Assembly (NCBI GenBank): GCA_936928855.1 | Contig: CAKZHZ010000108.1 | Span: 1-30,329, forward strand | Direction: 5' to 3' | DNA length: 30,329 nucleotides | From: an uncultured Polycyclovorans sp. | GTDB lineage: Bacteria; Pseudomonadota; Gammaproteobacteria; Nevskiales; Nevskiaceae | In this document: positions 1 to 7,721 of the stretch, piece by piece | Layout: each line of letters starts with the position of its first letter | Position numbering within the stretch: position 1 is the stretch's first letter | Position numbers and translations under genes: made by a program | Notes under the pieces: generated by a model | What the model saw: the letters and a program-made list of their open reading frames with translations, nothing else | What the model was told of the DNA's origin: nothing | Database searches by the model: none

Positions 1-127
1 CCTGACCGCCCTGGTCGTAGGGCTGGTTGTACGGCTGGACGGCACCGCCCTGCGCACCGCCGGACGGCGCCTGGTACGGGTTGGCCTGCCCCTGGGGGTA
101 GCCGGACGGGTTGTAGGGGTCGCTCAT
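1..127 (-). CDS. Pro/Gln/Gly-rich protein, N-terminal fragment (actinobacterial style)
   Basis: The ATG lies at 127-125 and 42 codons are open to the window edge, so the C-terminus is missing. The visible residues begin MSDPYNPSGYPQGQ and are a low-complexity run of P, Q, G, Y and N. Such N-termini are common on small actinobacterial membrane proteins (DUF4190 or DUF4870 type), where the disordered head precedes membrane helices. No helix is visible in this fragment, so the family is a guess. No convincing Shine-Dalgarno sequence precedes the start. Nothing else in the window resembles it, which is one reason to think this end does not belong to the same genome as thiG and its followers. Confidence 0.5.
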   Translation of the reverse strand, partial: MSDPYNPSGYPQGQANPYQAPSGGAQGGAVQPYNQPYDQGGQ

Positions 128-290
128 GCGGGGGGCTCTCTGGGGAGGGAGTGTCGTTACCGCGACGGGCCACGCGGGCCAGGTGCGGGGGTAGCGGGCT
201 CGGTGCCCGCTGCGGTCACAGTAGCCGCGGATCCCGGTCACCCGGCGCATCTGCGTGCTTCACGGCTGGTCCGTGGCCGAATCGTGCCGT

Positions 291-321
291 TTTCGGTGCT
301 GGCGTGCGCGTGGGGTATGCT
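291..321 (+). promoter_or_regulatory. Possible promoter of the tRNA-Gly gene
   Basis: A -10-like TATGCT sits at 316-321, about 28 bp before the tRNA 5' end, giving a short leader. The best -35 candidate is TTTCGG at 291-296, with a 19-bp spacer, which is long. The rest of 128-349 shows no gene or other structure. Confidence 0.3.
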
Positions 322-349
322 TCTCCAGCACTTCACCACTGGTGAGCGC

Positions 350-423
350 GCGGGTGTAGTTCAATGGTAGAACTTCAGCTTCCCAAGCTGATAGCGTGGG
401 TTCGATTCCCATCACCCGCTCCA
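350..423 (+). tRNA. tRNA-Gly (anticodon CCC)
   Basis: A full cloverleaf can be drawn. The acceptor stem gcgggtg (350-356) pairs with cacccgc (413-419), the discriminator is T420 and CCA is encoded at 421-423. The anticodon stem tcagc/gctga (375-379 with 387-391) encloses the loop ttcccaa, so the anticodon is CCC at 382-384. The T arm carries the usual GGTTCGATTCC core. It reads GGG codons. The sequence closely resembles tRNA-Gly(CCC) of Micrococcales as I remember it, but this class is conserved enough that the tRNA alone does not prove the source organism. Confidence 0.93.
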
Positions 424-434
424 GTTTTTCTCTC

Positions 435-460
435 ACGGTCGCCGCGGGCGGCCGTTTTTT
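435..460 (+). terminator. Rho-independent terminator after tRNA-Gly
   Basis: A 9-bp stem (435-443 with 447-455, one G-T pair), a 3-nt loop and a run of six T at 455-460 lie 12 bp beyond the CCA end. The site ends the tRNA transcript only 18 bp before thiG, so thiG would have almost no room for its own promoter. Confidence 0.8.
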
Positions 461-482
461 GCGGCCGATCTTTCAGCGATGA
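456..482. other. Probable left join between foreign end and main chromosome segment
   Basis: To the left are a tRNA terminator and an actinobacterial-style protein start. To the right thiG begins at once, with no thiS upstream, no Shine-Dalgarno sequence and no room for a promoter. In the gammaproteobacterial gene order thiS-thiG-trmB that I know, thiS precedes thiG. Its absence, together with a similar mismatch at the right end, suggests that two unrelated sequences meet here. The exact base cannot be set from the sequence. Confidence 0.5.
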
Positions 483-1276
483 TGACAGCACCCACTGAAA
501 TGGCGCCGCTGCGGATCGCGGGTCGCACCTTCCGGTCGCGCCTGCTGGTCGGCACCGGCAAGTACCGAGACCTCGACCAGACCCGTGCGGCCATTGTCGC
601 CAGCGGCGCCGAGATCGTCACGGTTGCCATCCGCCGAACCAACATCGGCCAGACCCCCGGCGAACCCAACCTGCTCGACGTGATTCCGCCGGAGACCTTC
701 ACCATTCTCCCCAACACTGCGGGTTGCTATACCGCCGCCGATGCCGTGCGCACCTGCCAGCTGGCTCGCGAGCTGCTGGACGGGCATCCGTTAGTGAAAC
801 TGGAGGTGCTGGGCGACCCCAAGACCCTCTACCCGGACATGCCCGCCACCCTTGAGGCCGCCGAAGCCCTGGTCAAGGATGGTTTCGAGGTCATGGTGTA
901 CTGCACCGACGATCCCATCGCCTGCAAAAGGCTGGAGGCCCTGGGCTGCGTCGCGGTGATGCCGCTGGCGGCCCCGATCGGCTCCGGACTGGGCATCCAG
1001 AACCGCTACAACATCCTGACCATCATCGAGAATGCCGCGGTGCCCATCATCGTCGATGCCGGCGTCGGCACCGCCAGCGATGCCACCATTGCCATGGAAC
1101 TGGGCTGCGATGGCGTGCTGATGAATACCGCCATTGCTGAGGCGCAAGACCCGGTGCTGATGGCCAGTGCCATGCGCAAAGGGATCGAGGCCGGCCGCGA
1201 AGCCTTTCTCGCCGGGCGCATGCCGCGCCGCCGCTACGCCTCGGCGTCGTCGCCCCTCGACGGCATGAGCGGATGA
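479..1276 (+). CDS. thiG: Thiazole synthase ThiG
   Basis: ThiG forms the thiazole phosphate of thiamine from 1-deoxy-xylulose 5-phosphate, dehydroglycine and the thiocarboxylate of ThiS, in the cytosol. The 265-aa protein is of normal length and shows the family landmarks in order: SRLLVGTGKY near 20-29, VRRTNIG-like IRRTNIG near 51-57, GEPNLLDVIP at 61-70, the Schiff-base lysine K107 in VKLEVLGDPKT, PLAAPIGSGLGIQNRYN, VDAGVGTASDA and the C-terminal PRRRYASASSP. ATG codons stand at 479 and 482; neither has a visible ribosome-binding site, probably because the native upstream region has been lost at the join. The stop overlaps trmB by ATGA, which indicates translational coupling. thiS is not in the window. 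Confidence 0.97.
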   Translation: MMTAPTEMAPLRIAGRTFRSRLLVGTGKYRDLDQTRAAIVASGAEIVTVAIRRTNIGQTPGEPNLLDVIPPETFTILPNTAGCYTAADAVRTCQLARELLDGHPLVKLEVLGDPKTLYPDMPATLEAAEALVKDGFEVMVYCTDDPIACKRLEALGCVAVMPLAAPIGSGLGIQNRYNILTIIENAAVPIIVDAGVGTASDATIAMELGCDGVLMNTAIAEAQDPVLMASAMRKGIEAGREAFLAGRMPRRRYASASSPLDGMSG

Positions 1277-1959
1277 ACGCTGGCAGTACCGCCCTGCGGC
1301 CCATCCGGTCATTCGTGCGCCGGGAAGGACGCATGACGGTCGGCCAGCAACTCGCGCTCGACACCCTGCTGCCCCGACTCGGCCTGGACCCGACACGGGC
1401 GCTGGATCCGGTCGCGGTGTTCGGACGTCGTGCGCCGCTGACCTTCGAGATCGGTTTCGGCGTGGGCGACTACCTGCTGGCCCGGCTGCTGGCCGAGCCC
1501 GAGCGGGACTTCATCGGCGCCGAAGTGCACCGCCCCGGCGTCGGCCACCTGCTGTCGCGTGCCGAGGCGGGTGGCGCCGGCAACCTCCGCGTCTACACCA
1601 CGGACGCCGTCGAGGTGTTGCGCGATTGCATCGCCGAGGGGGCACTGGACGAGCTGGTGATCCAGTTTCCCGACCCCTGGCACAAGAAGCGCCACAACAA
1701 ACGCCGTCTGGTGCAGGCCCCGTTTGCCGCACTGGCAACCTCCCGCCTGGCACCCGGGGGACGCCTGCTGCTCGCCACGGATTGGGCCCCCTATGCGGAG
1801 CAGATGGTGGAGGTGCTCAATGCCACTCCGGGGCTGCGCAATCTCAGCGACGACGGGCGCTTCGTGCCGCGCCCGCCCAACCGTGCCCTGACCCGCTTCG
1901 AGCGGCGTGGCGAGCGGCTGGGACACGCCGTGTTCGACCTGGCCTACGAGCGGACCTGA
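1273..1959 (+). CDS. trmB: tRNA (guanine-46-N7)-methyltransferase TrmB
   Basis: This enzyme uses SAM to methylate N7 of G46 in the variable loop of tRNAs. The 228-aa product has the SAM-binding motif EIGFGVGDYL near 59-68 (the usual form is EIGFGMG), the acidic step IGAEVHRPGVG, the family signature QFPDPWHKKRH at 131-141, LLLATDWAPYAEQM around 165-178, and a TRFERRGERLGH tail near the end. The start at 1273 overlaps the thiG stop (ATGA), matching the known thiG-trmB linkage. An internal ATG at codon 21 is an alternative start, but the upstream residues IRSFVRREGR belong to the family N-terminus, so the longer form is chosen. Confidence 0.96.
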   Translation: MNAGSTALRPIRSFVRREGRMTVGQQLALDTLLPRLGLDPTRALDPVAVFGRRAPLTFEIGFGVGDYLLARLLAEPERDFIGAEVHRPGVGHLLSRAEAGGAGNLRVYTTDAVEVLRDCIAEGALDELVIQFPDPWHKKRHNKRRLVQAPFAALATSRLAPGGRLLLATDWAPYAEQMVEVLNATPGLRNLSDDGRFVPRPPNRALTRFERRGERLGHAVFDLAYERT

Positions 1960-1962
1960 GCC

Positions 1963-2844
1963 ATGTCGCTCCGGCACCCCATCATCGGCATCACAGGCGC
2001 CAGCGGCGCCGGCACCAGCACCGCCATGAAAGTGCTGCAGATGATCGCCGAGATGCTGCAACTGAAGCCGGCCATCATCGAGGGCGACGCCTTCCATGCC
2101 TATGACCGCGAACAGCTGCGCACAGCCCTTGAGCGTGCGCGCATTCGCGGTGAAAACTTTTCCCTGTTCGGCCCTGCGGGCAATCTGCTGGAACGGCTGG
2201 ACGCCACACTCGAGGCGTACGGTCGCGATGGTGGCGGCAAGATCCGGCGCTATCTCCACACCGATGCCGAAGGCGAGGCCGCAGGTCAGGCTGCGGGCAC
2301 CTTCACCGGCTGGGAACCCATCCGCTCGGGCACCGACCTGCTGTTCTATGAGGGCCTGCACGGCGGCTACGTCGGTGAGGACGTCAACATCGCCCGTCAC
2401 ATGGACCTGCTGATCGGGGTGACACCGGTGATCAACCTCGAATGGATCCAGAAGATCCGGCGCGATACCGACGAGCGCGGCCACCGCCCCGAGGATGTCA
2501 TGGCCACCATCCTCCGCCGCATGCCGGACTACGTCACTCACATCACACCGCAGTTCTCGAGAACCGACATCAACTTCCAGCGGGTCCCGCTGGTGGACAC
2601 CTCCAACCCCTTCATGGTGCGCGACATCCCGGCGCCGGAGGAGAGCCTGGTGGTTGCCCACTTCAATCCCCAGGGCCGCTTCAAGCCGGACTTCCCCGCC
2701 CTGCAGCAGGTACTGCCCGGTGCCTTTCTGTCACAGCCGCAAACCCTGGTGATTCCGGGCGCCTTGATCGGGGAGGCGATGGAACGCATCCTCCGGCCAG
2801 TGGTCCAGACCCTGATCGCCCGCCGTAACGCCGGCAACGCCTAA
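1963..2844 (+). CDS. prkB: Phosphoribulokinase, class I (PrkB/CbbP family)
   Basis: The family phosphorylates ribulose 5-phosphate to ribulose 1,5-bisphosphate with ATP. The 293-aa protein shows the class I P-loop GASGAGTS at 12-19, the catalytic Asp D42 in EGDAFH, FYEGLHGG at 128-135 (Walker B Glu130), VNLEWIQKIRRD, the Arg-rich region that follows, and PQFSRTDINFQRVP and VDTSNPF further on. It starts 3 bp after trmB and so is probably in the same transcript. By sequence alone I cannot separate a Calvin-cycle CbbP from the E. coli-type PrkB of unknown role; no RuBisCO gene is in the window, although fbp lies at 15.9-16.9 kb. The symbol is therefore tentative. Confidence 0.88.
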   Translation: MSLRHPIIGITGASGAGTSTAMKVLQMIAEMLQLKPAIIEGDAFHAYDREQLRTALERARIRGENFSLFGPAGNLLERLDATLEAYGRDGGGKIRRYLHTDAEGEAAGQAAGTFTGWEPIRSGTDLLFYEGLHGGYVGEDVNIARHMDLLIGVTPVINLEWIQKIRRDTDERGHRPEDVMATILRRMPDYVTHITPQFSRTDINFQRVPLVDTSNPFMVRDIPAPEESLVVAHFNPQGRFKPDFPALQQVLPGAFLSQPQTLVIPGALIGEAMERILRPVVQTLIARRNAGNA

Positions 2845-2854
2845 GGAGCCCCGC

Positions 2855-3886
2855 GTGGAAACCAGACCCCTCGGCCATACCGACCTCCGCATCAGCCTGA
2901 TCACCCTCGGCACCATGACCTGGGGCGAGCAGAACACCGAAGCCGAAGCACATGCCCAAATGGATCGGGCCGTCGCGGCGGGCGTCAATCTGTTCGATGC
3001 TGCCGAGATGTACCCGGTGCCACCGCGCCCGGAAACCTACGGCCTCACCGAAACCTTCATCGGCACCTGGCTCAAGCGACATGGTCGGCCGGACGGACTG
3101 ATGATCGCCAGCAAGGTGATCGGGCCCGGCGCCTTCCCCTACATCCGCGGGGGGCCGCTGCTCAAGCGTGAGCAGGTCATTGCCGCCTGCGAGGCCAGTC
3201 TGAAACGGCTGCAGACCGATGTCATCGATCTGTACCAGGTTCACTGGCCGGAGCGCGGCACCAACTACTTCGGCAAGCTCGGCTACATCCCGGACGAGCG
3301 GGGCAGCACTCCCGTCGAGGAAACCCTGCGGGCCCTCGCGGACCTGCAGGCAGCCGGCAAGATCCGCCATATCGGCATCTCCAACGAGACCCCCTGGGGA
3401 CTGAGCGAGTACCTGCGGCTGTCCCGCGAAGCCGGCCTGCCGCGCGTGGTCAGCGTGCAGAACCCCTACTCTCTGCTCAACCGCAGCTACGAGATCGGCC
3501 TGGCCGAGTTCGCTCACCGAGAACGGGTGGGCCTGCTGGCCTACTCTCCGCTGGCCTTTGGCATGCTCAGCGGCAAGTATCTGGGTGAAACCTGGCCGGC
3601 AGACGGCCGCCTCACCTTGTTCAAGCGCTTCGGCCGCTACAACGGCCCGCAGGGCATCGCCGCCACCCGCGCCTATGTAACACTGGCCCAGGCGCATGGC
3701 CTGGACCCCGCGCAGATGGCGCTGGCCTTCGTCAACGCCCAGCCCTTCGTCACCAGCAACATCATCGGCGCCACGACCATGACGCAGCTCGCGTCGAATC
3801 TGGCCGCCGCCGACCTGAAGCTGGACGCCACCGTAATGAAAGCCATCGAAGCGATTCACGCGCAGTACACCATCCCCTGTCCGTAA
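2855..3886 (+). CDS. tas: Aldo/keto reductase, Tas family
   Basis: An NADP(H)-dependent aldo/keto reductase of 343 aa, closely similar throughout to E. coli Tas (346 aa). The catalytic tetrad can be placed at D48, Y53, K87 and H130, within FDAAEMYPVPPRPE, ASKVIG and LYQVHWPERGTNYFGKLGY. NPYSLLNRS and AFVNAQPFVTSNIIGATTM are also typical. E. coli Tas was found by suppression of tyrosine auxotrophy under starvation; its physiological substrate is unclear. The start is GTG at 2855, supported by the Shine-Dalgarno AAGGAG at 2843-2848, which overlaps the stop of the kinase gene. It is thus the fourth gene of a thiG-trmB-prkB-tas run. Confidence 0.92.
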   Translation: METRPLGHTDLRISLITLGTMTWGEQNTEAEAHAQMDRAVAAGVNLFDAAEMYPVPPRPETYGLTETFIGTWLKRHGRPDGLMIASKVIGPGAFPYIRGGPLLKREQVIAACEASLKRLQTDVIDLYQVHWPERGTNYFGKLGYIPDERGSTPVEETLRALADLQAAGKIRHIGISNETPWGLSEYLRLSREAGLPRVVSVQNPYSLLNRSYEIGLAEFAHRERVGLLAYSPLAFGMLSGKYLGETWPADGRLTLFKRFGRYNGPQGIAATRAYVTLAQAHGLDPAQMALAFVNAQPFVTSNIIGATTMTQLASNLAAADLKLDATVMKAIEAIHAQYTIPCP

Positions 3887-3967
3887 CCGACCCGCGCCTC
3901 GGTCATACCCGCGCCGGCCGAGACGAGCCGTTCATCAGGCGCTGTCGCCACGGTCAACCGCCACTGG

Positions 3968-3996
3968 TTGAAAGCCCCCGCCGACCGGCGTAGAAC
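3968..3996 (+). promoter_or_regulatory. Sigma70-type promoter of the small protein gene
   Basis: TTGAAA at 3968-3973 and TAGAAC at 3991-3996 are separated by 17 bp. Transcription would start near 4003, about 36 bp before the ATG at 4039. The rest of the 150-bp gap after tas contains no clear terminator. Confidence 0.5.
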
Positions 3997-4038
3997 GGAT
4001 CGCAGGATTCCACTCAGGGATTCACGGAGGAGGACGCA

Positions 4039-4341
4039 ATGGCGGAATGGCTAAGCGACGTCTCCGTCGGGCGCTGGTATCGCGCCGATGGAGCGCCCTT
4101 CGAGATCGTCGGCATCGATCTCCACCAGGAAATCGTGCTGGTGCAGCACTTCGATGGCACGCTGGAGGAGTTCGACTTCGACAGCTGGCTGGAACTGGCG
4201 GCGCGACCGTGCGCCCCCCCGGAGGACCCGGCCGGCGCCTTCGACACCTTGCGGGACGACTTCGGCCTCGAGGACGAACTCGGCGGCGTCGGCGACGAGC
4301 TACGTGATCCCTTGCAGCGACTGGATCAGCTCGGCCTCTGA
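4039..4341 (+). CDS. Small acidic conserved protein (DUF6763-like)
   Basis: A 100-aa acidic protein without signal peptide or membrane segment. An N-terminal part (about residues 8-55) looks like a small beta-barrel: VGRWYRADGAPFEIVGID, then VLVQHFDGTLEEFDFDSW. The rest is rich in D and E. I recall short gammaproteobacterial proteins of this pattern (VGxWY..., FDG..EE.D...W) grouped as DUF6763, with no known function. The start has a strong Shine-Dalgarno GGAGGAGG about 7 bp upstream and its own promoter. Its 3' end overlaps the convergent permease gene by 16 bp. Confidence 0.8.
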   Translation: MAEWLSDVSVGRWYRADGAPFEIVGIDLHQEIVLVQHFDGTLEEFDFDSWLELAARPCAPPEDPAGAFDTLRDDFGLEDELGGVGDELRDPLQRLDQLGL

Positions 4342-5630
4342 GGCGCCGGCACCCGCCGCGAAAGGCTGATCAGCAACAGCAGACTCGGCACGCCCAGCAG
4401 CGAGGTGTAGGCAAAGAACACGGGGTACCCCCAGGCGTCGACCACCGCCCCTGAACCGCCCATCAGCAGCTTTCCGGGCAGCGAGAACAGCGACGAGAAC
4501 AGTGCGTACTGAGTCGCCGTGTAGGCAATGTTGGTGAGCCCCGAAAGGTAGGCGATGAAGGCCGTGCCGGCAAAGTTGTAGGCAAAGTTGTCGATGCTCA
4601 CCACCGCCCCCAGCGCGAGCAGGTCCGGCGACGGCTGCAGTGCCAGGGTGAGGAAGGCCAGGTTGGAACCGATCACCAGCACGCCGCCCACAACCAGTGC
4701 ACGCAGGGTGCCCAGCCGCAGCACACCCCAACCGCCTACCACCACCCCGACAATCGACGCCACCACCCCGTAGCCCTTGGCGACCAGTGCGATCTGCTGC
4801 AGGGTGTAGCCCACATCCAGATAGAAGGGATTGGCCATCACCCCCATGGTGTAGTCGGTGAGCCGGAAGGTACCGACGAAGGCCAGGATCAGCACTGCCG
4901 TGCGCACCCCGTTGCGCTCGAAGAATTCCGACAGGGGCAGCCAGATGGCCTCCTGCAACACCTCGGGGAGCGGCCGCCGCCGGCCGGTGTGCTCCGCTAC
5001 CGCCGCGACCGGTACCGGCTCTGGAATGACCAGCGTGGTCAGCAGACCCACCCCCACTGCGGCCGCCATCGCCAGATAGGCGATGCGCCAGTCATAGGTT
5101 CCCGCCAGCCACAGGGCCCCGGCGGTCGCCATCATCAGACCCAGGCGATAGCCCAGCTGGTAGGTCGCGGCCATGGTGCCCTGCATGGACTGCGGTGCCG
5201 CCTCGATGCGCCAGGCATCAATCACGATGTCCTGGGTGGCGCTGGCAAACGCCACCGCCACTGCCAGCCCCACCAGCCAGGGCAGCGCGTCAACCGGATC
5301 GCCATGCGCCATCGCCGCCAGCCCGGCGATCAGCGCCAGTTGCGACAACAGCATCCAGGCCCGCCGCCGTCCCAGCCAGCGGCTGAGCAGCGGCAACCGG
5401 AGGCGGTCCACCAGCGGCGCCCACAACAGTTTGAACGAATAGGCCAGCCCCACCCACGACAGCAGGCCGATGGTGGTACGGTCGATACCGGCCTCGCGCA
5501 GCCAGGCCGACAGGGTGGAAAACACCAGCAGAAACGGCAGCCCTGCCGAGAACCCCAGCAGCAGCATGGCGAAGGGGCGCGGCTGCAGATAGGCGCGCCA
5601 GGCGCGCCAGCCTGCGCCGTCAGTCGGCAT
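4326..5630 (-). CDS. ampG: AmpG-like MFS permease
   Basis: A 434-aa, largely hydrophobic inner-membrane protein with about 12 predicted helices. The start region is AmpG-like: LLLGFSAGLPFLLVFSTLSAWLREAG, then LSWVGLAYSFKLLWAPLVDRL and LGRRRAWMLLSQ, the conserved loop between helices 2 and 3. AmpG imports anhydromuropeptides for peptidoglycan recycling, and in several Gram-negative bacteria this feeds ampC induction. The ATG at 5630 is preferred to a TTG two codons upstream; it overlaps the end of the exonuclease gene by 11 bp, so the two are probably co-transcribed. Substrate specificity within the PAT branch of MFS cannot be read from sequence. Confidence 0.85.
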   Translation of the reverse strand: MPTDGAGWRAWRAYLQPRPFAMLLLGFSAGLPFLLVFSTLSAWLREAGIDRTTIGLLSWVGLAYSFKLLWAPLVDRLRLPLLSRWLGRRRAWMLLSQLALIAGLAAMAHGDPVDALPWLVGLAVAVAFASATQDIVIDAWRIEAAPQSMQGTMAATYQLGYRLGLMMATAGALWLAGTYDWRIAYLAMAAAVGVGLLTTLVIPEPVPVAAVAEHTGRRRPLPEVLQEAIWLPLSEFFERNGVRTAVLILAFVGTFRLTDYTMGVMANPFYLDVGYTLQQIALVAKGYGVVASIVGVVVGGWGVLRLGTLRALVVGGVLVIGSNLAFLTLALQPSPDLLALGAVVSIDNFAYNFAGTAFIAYLSGLTNIAYTATQYALFSSLFSLPGKLLMGGSGAVVDAWGYPVFFAYTSLLGVPSLLLLISLSRRVPAPQRPS

Positions 5631-6387
5631 AGTCAAGGATCAGCGGCGCATGGTCGGAAAACCGCTGCGTCTTGTAGACATGCCCCTGCTGCAGGCGGCT
5701 CGCCATGCCCGGGGTGACGATCTGGTAGTCGATGCGCCATCCGACATTGTTGGCGTAGGCATTGCCGCGATTGGACCACCAGGTGTAGGCCTCCCCGTCC
5801 TTCTCCGGATACAGGTGACGGAAGGCGTCAACCCAGCCCATCGCCAGCACCTGATCCATCCAGGCCCGTTCATGAGGTAGAAAGCCCGAGTTCTTCTGGT
5901 TGGATTTCCAGTTCTTCAGGTCGATCGCCCGGTGCGCGATGTTCCAGTCCCCGCACAGGACGTATTCGCGCCCGCTGTCCCGGCGTGCCTGCATCATCGG
6001 CAGGAAGGCCTCCAGGAAACGGTCCTTGGAAGCCTGACGCTCCGGCCCGGATGAACCGGATGGCAGATACAGCGAGGCGACCGACAACTGGCCGAAGCGG
6101 AACTCCAGGTAACGGCCCTCGTCGTCGAACTCCGGCAATGCGAGCGCGTTGATGACCTCATCCGGCGCCCTGCGCGCGTACACCGCCGTGCCGGCATACC
6201 CTTTCTTCAGCGCCGAATGAAAGGCCACGTGCCAGCCTGCGGGCCGGAAACTGTCGTCGAGATCGGCTGCCTGCGCCTTGGTTTCCTGCACGCAGACCAC
6301 GTCGGCACCACTGTCCGCCAGCCACTCGAAGAACCCTTTGCGGGCGGCCGACCGCAGGCCGTTGGTATTGATACTGACGATGCGCAC
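5620..6387 (-). CDS. xth: Exonuclease III-family nuclease at the crc position
   Basis: A 255-aa member of the exonuclease III/AP endonuclease family, which cuts abasic sites and degrades one strand of duplex DNA from the 3' end. Metal and catalytic residues are all present: N8 in SINTNG, E35 in VQETKAQ, Y107, D147 and N149 in CGDWNIAH, D220 in WRIDYQ, and D245-H246 in FSDHAP. The gene stands back-to-back with pyrE, the place held in Pseudomonas by crc, a catalytically dead relative that acts as a carbon catabolite regulator. Because the active site is intact, a true nuclease is more likely. The start is GTG at 6387; no ATG fits the family N-terminus. Confidence 0.92.
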   Translation of the reverse strand: MRIVSINTNGLRSAARKGFFEWLADSGADVVCVQETKAQAADLDDSFRPAGWHVAFHSALKKGYAGTAVYARRAPDEVINALALPEFDDEGRYLEFRFGQLSVASLYLPSGSSGPERQASKDRFLEAFLPMMQARRDSGREYVLCGDWNIAHRAIDLKNWKSNQKNSGFLPHERAWMDQVLAMGWVDAFRHLYPEKDGEAYTWWSNRGNAYANNVGWRIDYQIVTPGMASRLQQGHVYKTQRFSDHAPLILDYAD

Positions 6388-6465
6388 AGATAAGCCTGTC
6401 CCGGAGATTCGTAGAATAGGGTAGCGGCCTCGACCCCGGCCTGCCCATTTTTCTTCGGACACCTC

Positions 6466-7113
6466 ATGCAACCCCACCAACACGACTTCCTCGATCTGGC
6501 GGTCAGCCATTCGGTCCTCACCTTTGGCGAGTTCACCCTGAAGTCGGGCCGCCGGTCGCCGTACTTCTTCAATCTCGGACGGATCAGCGGCGGTACCGCC
6601 ATGCGACGGCTGGCGATGGCCTACGCCACTGCCCTGCGCCAGAGCGGCCTGTCGTTCGACCTGCTGTTCGGTCCGGCCTACAAGGGGATCCCCCTGGTCA
6701 CGGCGGTGGCCATGGCCCTCGCCGAGCAGGGCGTCGACGTGCCGTTTGCCTACAACCGCAAGGAAGCCAAGGATCATGGCGAGGGCGGTATGCTGGTGGG
6801 CGCCGACCCCAAGGGTCGTCGGGTCGTCATCATCGACGATGTGCTCACCGCGGGGACCGCCCTGCGCCAGGCCGTGACACTGCTGCGCGACGCCGGTGCA
6901 GAGCCGGTGGCCGCCATGATCGCCCTCGATCGCGAGGAGCAAGGCCCACGGCCGGGCCAGTCGGCGGTGGACGCCATGGCCGCTGATACCGGCGTTCAGG
7001 TCCAGGCACTGGTCAACGTGCGCGATGTGCTGGAATATCTTGGCGACGGCGAAGGGCAAGCCGGCACCGCGGCCGCCATTCGCGCCTATCAGGCAGCCTA
7101 TGGAGTGAACTGA
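6466..7113 (+). CDS. pyrE: Orotate phosphoribosyltransferase PyrE
   Basis: PyrE joins orotate and PRPP to give OMP, the fifth step of pyrimidine synthesis. The 215-aa protein matches the usual length (E. coli 213). Visible motifs are FTLKSGRRSPYFFN at 23-36, FGPAYKGIPL at 68-77, the catalytic loop YNRKEAKDHGEGG at about 96-108, and the PRPP-binding VVIIDDVLTAGTA at 120-132. It is divergent from the exonuclease gene with a 78-bp gap; a -10-like TAGAAT at 6412-6417 is the best promoter candidate, without a good -35. No attenuator is apparent. The next gene begins inside its stop codon (TGATG). Confidence 0.97.
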   Translation: MQPHQHDFLDLAVSHSVLTFGEFTLKSGRRSPYFFNLGRISGGTAMRRLAMAYATALRQSGLSFDLLFGPAYKGIPLVTAVAMALAEQGVDVPFAYNRKEAKDHGEGGMLVGADPKGRRVVIIDDVLTAGTALRQAVTLLRDAGAEPVAAMIALDREEQGPRPGQSAVDAMAADTGVQVQALVNVRDVLEYLGDGEGQAGTAAAIRAYQAAYGVN

Positions 7114-7721
7114 TGCGTGGAATCAGTGTGGTGAGCGGCCTCATCCTGTGCACGGCGGCGCTGGCGCAAACGCCACCACGAATCGTCTGCTGGACCGACG
7201 AGCATGGGCAACGTGCCTGCGGCAACACCGTCCCACCGCGCTATGCCGCCAGCGAACTCAAGCGCTTCAACGACCAGGGCGTGGTGGTCGAAACCCGCGC
7301 TCGCGAGGCCACGCTGGCCGAGCGCCAGGCCGCCGAAGCGGCACAGGCGCGCGCTGAGGCCGATGCCGCCACTGCCGCCAAACGCGAGGCCTATGACCGC
7401 TTCCTGCTGCAGACCTACCCGGATGCGCAGGCGCTGGCGGACCAGCGTGACCGTCGCCTCGGCGACCTCGACGGCCGGCGCACACTGGCCGAACAGGCGC
7501 TTGAGGAAACCCGCAAGTCGCTGACGGACCTGCGCGAGCGCGCCGCCAAACTGCAGGAAGCGGAAAAGCCGGTCCCGGAGCGCCTGGCAGGGCAGATCAG
7601 CAGTTTCGCGGTCGCCGAACAGGAGCACCAGGCCGCACTGGACGCGCTGATCAGCAAGCAGGACGAACTGCGTGCGCGCTACGACCGTGACATCGAGCGC
7701 TACAACACCCTGGCCAACTAG
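7113..7721 (+). CDS. Exported coiled-coil protein with DUF4124-like N-terminus
   Basis: A 202-aa protein with a signal peptide (residues 1-18, ending TAALA before Q19), then a short DUF4124-like segment IVCWTDEHGQRACGN containing two cysteines (C26, C36) that could form a disulfide. From about residue 60 to the end it is charged, Ala-, Arg- and Glu-rich and strongly helical, with heptad-like spacing typical of a coiled coil. It is likely periplasmic. Function is unknown. The ATG at 7113 overlaps the pyrE stop and has GGAG at 7102-7105, so it is translated from the pyrE transcript. Its stop codon touches the first base of the long palindrome that follows. Confidence 0.8.
   Translation: MRGISVVSGLILCTAALAQTPPRIVCWTDEHGQRACGNTVPPRYAASELKRFNDQGVVVETRAREATLAERQAAEAAQARAEADAATAAKREAYDRFLLQTYPDAQALADQRDRRLGDLDGRRTLAEQALEETRKSLTDLRERAAKLQEAEKPVPERLAGQISSFAVAEQEHQAALDALISKQDELRARYDRDIERYNTLAN

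Noticed and set aside
1309..2661. 450-codon - strand frame opposite trmB and the phosphoribulokinase gene
   Set aside because: It is antisense to two well-supported genes, has His/Gln/Gly-rich shadow composition and shows no family motif.
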